Source of the DNA: Reticulitermes speratus
Taxonomy: Eukaryota > Arthropoda > Insecta > Blattodea > Rhinotermitidae
Reading direction: 5' to 3'
DNA: 64,000 bases
Assembly (NCBI GenBank): GCA_021186555.1
Contig: JAJKFL010000004.1
Span: 15,147,807 to 15,211,806 of the forward strand
The notes below the pieces were generated by a model. The model had not been told where the DNA came from. It made no database searches and saw nothing but the letters and a program-made list of their open reading frames with translations. Both the position numbers and the translations under genes were made by a program. Positions 59,470 to 64,000 of the stretch are shown here, in pieces (position 1 is the first letter of the stretch; each line of letters starts with the position of its first letter).

Positions 59470-60460
59470 CTAAACGTTTCTACAGCTTCTACGTATTAGA
59501 TTACGCATAAATTTATTTATAGCGCTGTGCAAAGAGAGGCTGGTCACTACAGGACATCCCTGAACATCTAGTCCGTAAGCAGAAGGAAGTTGACTTCTAG
59601 GCTGGAACAAACCGACAGCCTGAGTTGTTTGCAGACGACTGCAAAGAAAATTGTCCAAGATTGGGATGATATGGAAACGAGTATAACCTTGTTCTGATAC
59701 GTAACTCGAAATATAAGTGCATTGTGTACGACTTGTATTATAACCTATTAACAGGGCAACAGCATACACGACAATGAAACACTGTGAGGTTTCCATTAAT
59801 TTTATCGGACTGCATTTTAAATTCAGTAACTACCTAGAAGATAATGTGACAGGCCCTCCCAAAACAGTCTTCTTGATTTTCCTCCGCCTTACAGCAAGTG
59901 CTGAGCTAGTTCCCAATAGCAAGCTGATAGTGCATGTTCCTCATGCACACCTCTCAATTCAAATTCATTAAAATCCCTCTGTTCGAAAGACCTCAAATTT
60001 ATCTTTACAGCTTAGGCATTTTAATATGTACCACTAAATGAAAATTCCTCTCATATTTCATTTCAAGATTCTACTTCTCATAACTATTGTTCCTCCATTT
60101 TTAAGTCGCTCCTAACAGAAAGGCGAGCGGGAAAAATTTTGGAACCTTCTAAGAAAGCCATGAACCTTCTTTCCCACGCTCGAAATTGTCTCTCACTTTT
60201 CCCTTGACCTCCTGTCTCTTTTGTTTCCTACTATTTCTTACGTCTCTATATCTTTCTAGCCGATCTGAAAAGGGTTAAACACATTCTACAAACTATAGCG
60301 GACACTCAACCATAAAAACAAAATCTGATTATTCGTACCCAAATATTGGAGAATATACAGTCCTATTTTTCTAAATATGTTCTGTGGTACTCAGTACCTC
60401 GCTGCTGCTGACGCCTTATAGTCACAAAACTAACCAAATTACTTACAGTACTGCTTAAAA
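59470..60460. other. gene-free stretch
   Basis: A 108-codon frame on the minus strand (59470-59796) has no motif I recognise and no supporting context. Confidence 0.45.
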
Positions 60461-60469
60461 GGAGATATT

Positions 60470-60575
60470 TGATCTGCGCTCTTCTGGGATATAATGCGGC
60501 GTCGTGTGGTAATTGTTTACCAACGTTTCGGGACAACATATCTTTCTCATCTTCAACGGTCAAGAGTCCGAGAAG
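60470..60575 (+). mobile_element. single arm of the fold-back family
   Basis: 'gatctgcgctcttctgggat' through 'accaacgtttcgggacaaca' and 'ggtcaagagtccgag' matches the left arm at 29954-30056. The second arm does not follow; instead there is unrelated sequence, so this is either a truncated copy or the left end of a longer parent element. Confidence 0.65.
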
Positions 60576-60659
60576 AAAAGAAAGCCGGCACCGTATAGTA
60601 GATTTTATATGGAAAGGAGCGCGGGGGTTGGTAATCAGTAAGCGTGGTGACAGCCAATA

Positions 60660-61085
60660 GAGTTGACCCGGGGTAAAGGAGGTGGGGATACAGACAACGT
60701 TAAAGAGCGTAGTCAGCTAAGGCTAATGAAAAACATGTATGGAATAAAGTAAGAACAAGGGAGGAAGATATAAAGAAAAAAATTAAAATAACACAAAAAA
60801 TATAAAAATAAAAAATACAATAAAAATAAATAAACAAATCAGGAACCAAAACAGAGTGGGGGAGGGGGACACGTGAAGTAACCGGACCCAGGGCGGCAAG
60901 TCATGACTAGTGCGAGAAGGTGAGAGTAAAGGAGAAAAATGTATGGAATCCAGCAATAACAAGGAGGGAAATAACCAAGTGAACGAAAGTAAAATGAAAA
61001 AATTATCAATAAATACTTAAAAATAAAAATATAACAAAAATAACAAATGGAAAAATACAGGAATAAAAATAAAAATATAAAAAAT
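60660..61085. repeat. A-rich tandem duplication, ~200-bp period
   Basis: 'aaacatgtatggaataaag...aacaagggaggaagatata' (60730-60772) recurs as 'aaaaatgtatggaatccag...aacaaggagggaaataacc' (60936-60980). Each copy is followed by an A/AAT-rich run. The long minus-strand frame here is a low-complexity artefact. Confidence 0.65.
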
Positions 61086-61089
61086 TCAT

Positions 61090-63945
61090 TCAATTATAGT
61101 CTGTTTACGAAGGTCTGTACCTCTTCGAAGCGAGTTCCCATAGGTCGATCTAGTGCTTTCTCTTCAATTTCAGTATCTTTCGCTTGTCTTCATAGTCTTA
61201 CAGTTCTTTCCTCTTCCACGTCGATTTCCATAGGTCTTCTATCCTTTCTTTTAATTTCCTTCTTCCTTCGTTTCATTAGGATCGTACTTTACTTTATCAG
61301 ACTGTCTTCTAGTACATTCATCTTCCTCAATTTCCAATAGTGTTAAGATTGTAGATTCTCCATTAGAGCATGGCCTATTACACCACTTTACGAATGTGTT
61401 ATTTCCTCTACATTGGATAAAAATATTCCCTTCGATATTGTGTTAAAGACAATTAGGGAGTCGGTACTTTCTTTATACCCAGTAAGAAGCGTTTATAGTT
61501 CTGCTGCTAGATATACTCTTCTTTGTGATGGGAAGTGATGGTTTTAACAGTCCCTATTAGAATTCAGTCTCCCGCAAATATGGTCCAAAGGAGTTAATGG
61601 TGTCTGACTGCTTTCTCACTTGTCAGAAGCAATGTTAAGAAAAGATGAGAAGAATAACAAGAACTGCAGAAACTTAAGGAAACACGAAACAAAGCTCTGC
61701 AGAAAAAATTGCCTCGTTCCTCTTCCTCTGGGCTTTATCGCCTCACTCCATCCTAGCTTTTCAAGAATAACGCACTGGATGTGACATTAAAACAACGAAC
61801 AATGAATTGATGGTATATATTTTTACATGGATAGATCTACAAATTTTTACCTGTTTCACAGAGTTTGCCGAGCTTCCAGTGGTTCCATGTTCCTACCGCA
61901 AACTTTGATCCTGAACTATCAATCTGGTTGTGGTAGATGTGTGTGCATTCCGATGACTGCTCCCTCTGATCCAAGATTCTAGCTTTGTATCGACAACTGG
62001 CCATATTTGTCGAGTGGGCGAGTACACTGGCTGTCAGGTGCTGGACAACAAAGGTTCCATGCGGTACAAATTTTAAATGTTTTAACGTCACTGAGGGTCA
62101 CTTTACTGTGATTTTATATCATGTATTGTGCTTTTGTAAAGCTCAATAATGAGTCATGAGTTTAATATAAATATATGTTCCGAAATTGGGTGTCTTGCCC
62201 GAGCAAAAATATATTAGTGTTTCTTTTGTTAAAATGTAACATATAAAGTCTACGAGTCTAATCACCTAATATACTATTTAAAATAAAACACAGAATAAAT
62301 GGAATATTATAATTTTGACCCAAACCTTAAAAAACGATAATACCAGCAAATAATGGTGTATAAGTATAAAGCTTGACATTTAAAATTCTGAAAATACAGG
62401 AAATGTTAATTTTATTAGTAACTGATTTAACAAAGGGATAGATAGTTGCCGCGAACACTATATAAGCGCTATAACATAAACTCACTTTTAAGAACGTCAT
62501 ATTATTTGGAAGACTGTAAACAATAAACTGTAACATTCACGCTTATTTTTAACTCATAATCCGTGTAATTTGCTTACAAAATTTAAGGCCCAGAATGATA
62601 AATTTTGTAGTATAATAATAAAATAAAAATAAGAAATGTCGTAGGTCACCAATAATTTCTAATGTACACTTTGCAATTTAAATAATTCATTGGGCTGAAT
62701 AAAATTCAAGCACAAGGTGCCAAATTATTTGTTCTTAATAATACCGGAAGTTTTTACTTGCTGACTTAAGTCTTGTACAGGATATCTTGCTAAATTAGAT
62801 GGAACTTCTTTACTTTACCAATCCCCTTATGTCCCTAGCCTGAACCACAATAGCAGTTAATATTCGAACACTTCAATTACTTAAGTATTTCTTCCCAGAC
62901 CATGCCCTCGTCTAGGTATTCCATGTGGTCTCCTAGCATTAATAGCTAATTATGCAACGATATTATCCTAGGGGCTCGGTCAGTCTGGTGACCTTTTTGT
63001 ATAAGAATGTAAAATATAGAACCTTATATTCCTTCCGATCGGTGCTTCTACGGTTTCAGAAAAGACTGCCATTACTCAGTTTTAGTAAGCCCAACATATC
63101 GTATCTCGAGAATAACTGTCTTTATACATAACTTTGTTTCATACCGGAATTCATAGGCTTTTCTTTTGTAAATGCAGATATATGTCTCGTATTATTCTAA
63201 GTAATGTTGTACTTACTTTGCTTTTTTACCTGTTTTACTTTTTTTTATCACTGTGTGCCTGTAATTAGTTGCAACGCTGTTTTCAAGACCTGAGATCCAT
63301 AAAATTCAAATTTAATCTTCCTAAACGTAATGACGGAATTTAGCGTAACAATTTATACACATATTTATTTTACGAAACTTCGTGCTTTCTCTTCACTTTT
63401 ACTCGACTTGAAAAGTAATTTTTCTCCATGTCGTATATTTGTTTTTCTGTTCCTATACTTGTTGTCGAACAGAGTTTTTTCCTAATGCAGCGTACATTAC
63501 AAAGTTGACCTGTTCCATCTCGTCACTAAATTCAACTATTTTATCAGTGTGAGCATCCTTACAGAAATGCAGAGCTTTCGGAAATACATCAAAATCATGA
63601 GGCCTTTCAGGTAAAGATCCTGAAATTAAACTTCCACAAAGGTCAATACTAGGAGAGCAGGAGTTTAATTTACATGTGTATTAAAACCGCAATGTTTATT
63701 TTGTGCTGCAGTCTTTCTACCACACCGCTAAATAAAAATCAGTAAGTTACACAGATATAAAATAACTTCCGTCTAATTCTTTTAATTTTAAATAATCAAA
63801 AACTTTAACAGGTATTCTCAGTGACCTTCAAGAAAGCTTTCCTTAAGAAATCAATGAAGATCCAGTACAGCAACGACGAAAATGACAATAAAATAACAAG
63901 CCTTGAAGTAAATAATTGTCCCTCTGCAGGCCATGAAGGCAACGG
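61090..63945. other. gene-free stretch
   Basis: No coding motif, repeat boundary or RNA gene recognised. Confidence 0.5.
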
Positions 63946-63947
63946 TC

Positions 63948-64000
63948 TGTTAGAGGTATAGACCAACGCTTTATAACTTCGACACTAGATGACGATGATT
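63948..64000 (+). repeat. dispersed SINE-like core at the right edge
   Basis: 'gttagaggtatagaccaacg' then 'ttataacttcgacactagatg', matching the core at 48048 and 8258. It continues beyond the window. Confidence 0.5.

Noticed and set aside
59470-59796. 108-codon minus-strand ORF as a gene
   Set aside because: No motif, no splice or start context beyond chance, adjacent to a LINE tail. Left unassigned.
60839-61093. Hydrophobic minus-strand ORF as a membrane protein
   Set aside because: Phenylalanine/tyrosine-rich translation of an A-rich tract; low complexity.
1-64000. CRISPR arrays, operons or bacterial defence genes
   Set aside because: No short regularly spaced repeats of that kind and no prokaryotic gene organisation; the window is eukaryotic.

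Overview
This looks like insect nuclear DNA. It is AT-rich and gene-poor, shows no operons or bacterial signals, and is crowded with metazoan transposable elements: LINEs with apurinic-type endonucleases, Penelope-like, BEL/Pao, pogo/Tigger, mariner-like and hAT remains, and a tRNA-derived SINE. The only recognisable host-type gene is an insect-style secreted GMC oxidoreductase (glucose dehydrogenase-like). The mix of repeat families suggests a large polyneopteran genome, perhaps a cockroach or relative. That assignment is inference and I could not search for it.

Layout. 1-7.7 kb: the 5' end of a LINE on the minus strand, a hAT terminus, a tRNA-derived SINE and a decayed mariner-like transposase, with unannotatable DNA between them. 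8.2-11.4 kb: two nearly identical ~0.9-kb direct repeats enclosing a six-unit tandem array that ends in a GAA tract. 13.7-17 kb: a 178-bp inverted-repeat element and a decayed LINE on the minus strand. 20.9-21.7 kb: a fold-back element and a perfect 38-bp palindrome. 23.7-27.7 kb: a nested complex. Inverted arrays of a 'CAGTTGCGTCCC' repeat enclose a FLYWCH-like ORF, a Penelope-like fragment with a hammerhead-ribozyme-like motif, and a dead Tigger transposase. 28.2-30.4 kb: more fold-back elements and an internally deleted Tigger. 31.5-37.4 kb: a complete BEL/Pao retrotransposon (140-bp LTRs, 5-bp target duplication) whose reading frames are broken. 37.9-39.8 kb: the GMC oxidoreductase, in two frames. 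41-43.5 kb and 50.5-55.2 kb: two copies of one LINE family, the second split by a Penelope-like element. 55.7-57 kb: a mariner-like deletion derivative and another LINE 5' relic. 57-64 kb: mostly unassigned DNA, with a LINE tail, half of a fold-back element and an A-rich tandem duplication.

Most genes here belong to mobile elements and act only in their own propagation; nearly all are broken. The GMC gene stands alone. It has a plausible signal peptide and both FAD-binding signatures, but a single reading-frame change splits it, and the usual catalytic histidine position reads as asparagine. I found no CRISPR, operon or convincing multi-gene system. The most distinctive signals are the hammerhead-like motifs in Penelope-type sequences, the recent direct-repeat/array structure, the perfect palindrome, and the unusual active site of the GMC gene.
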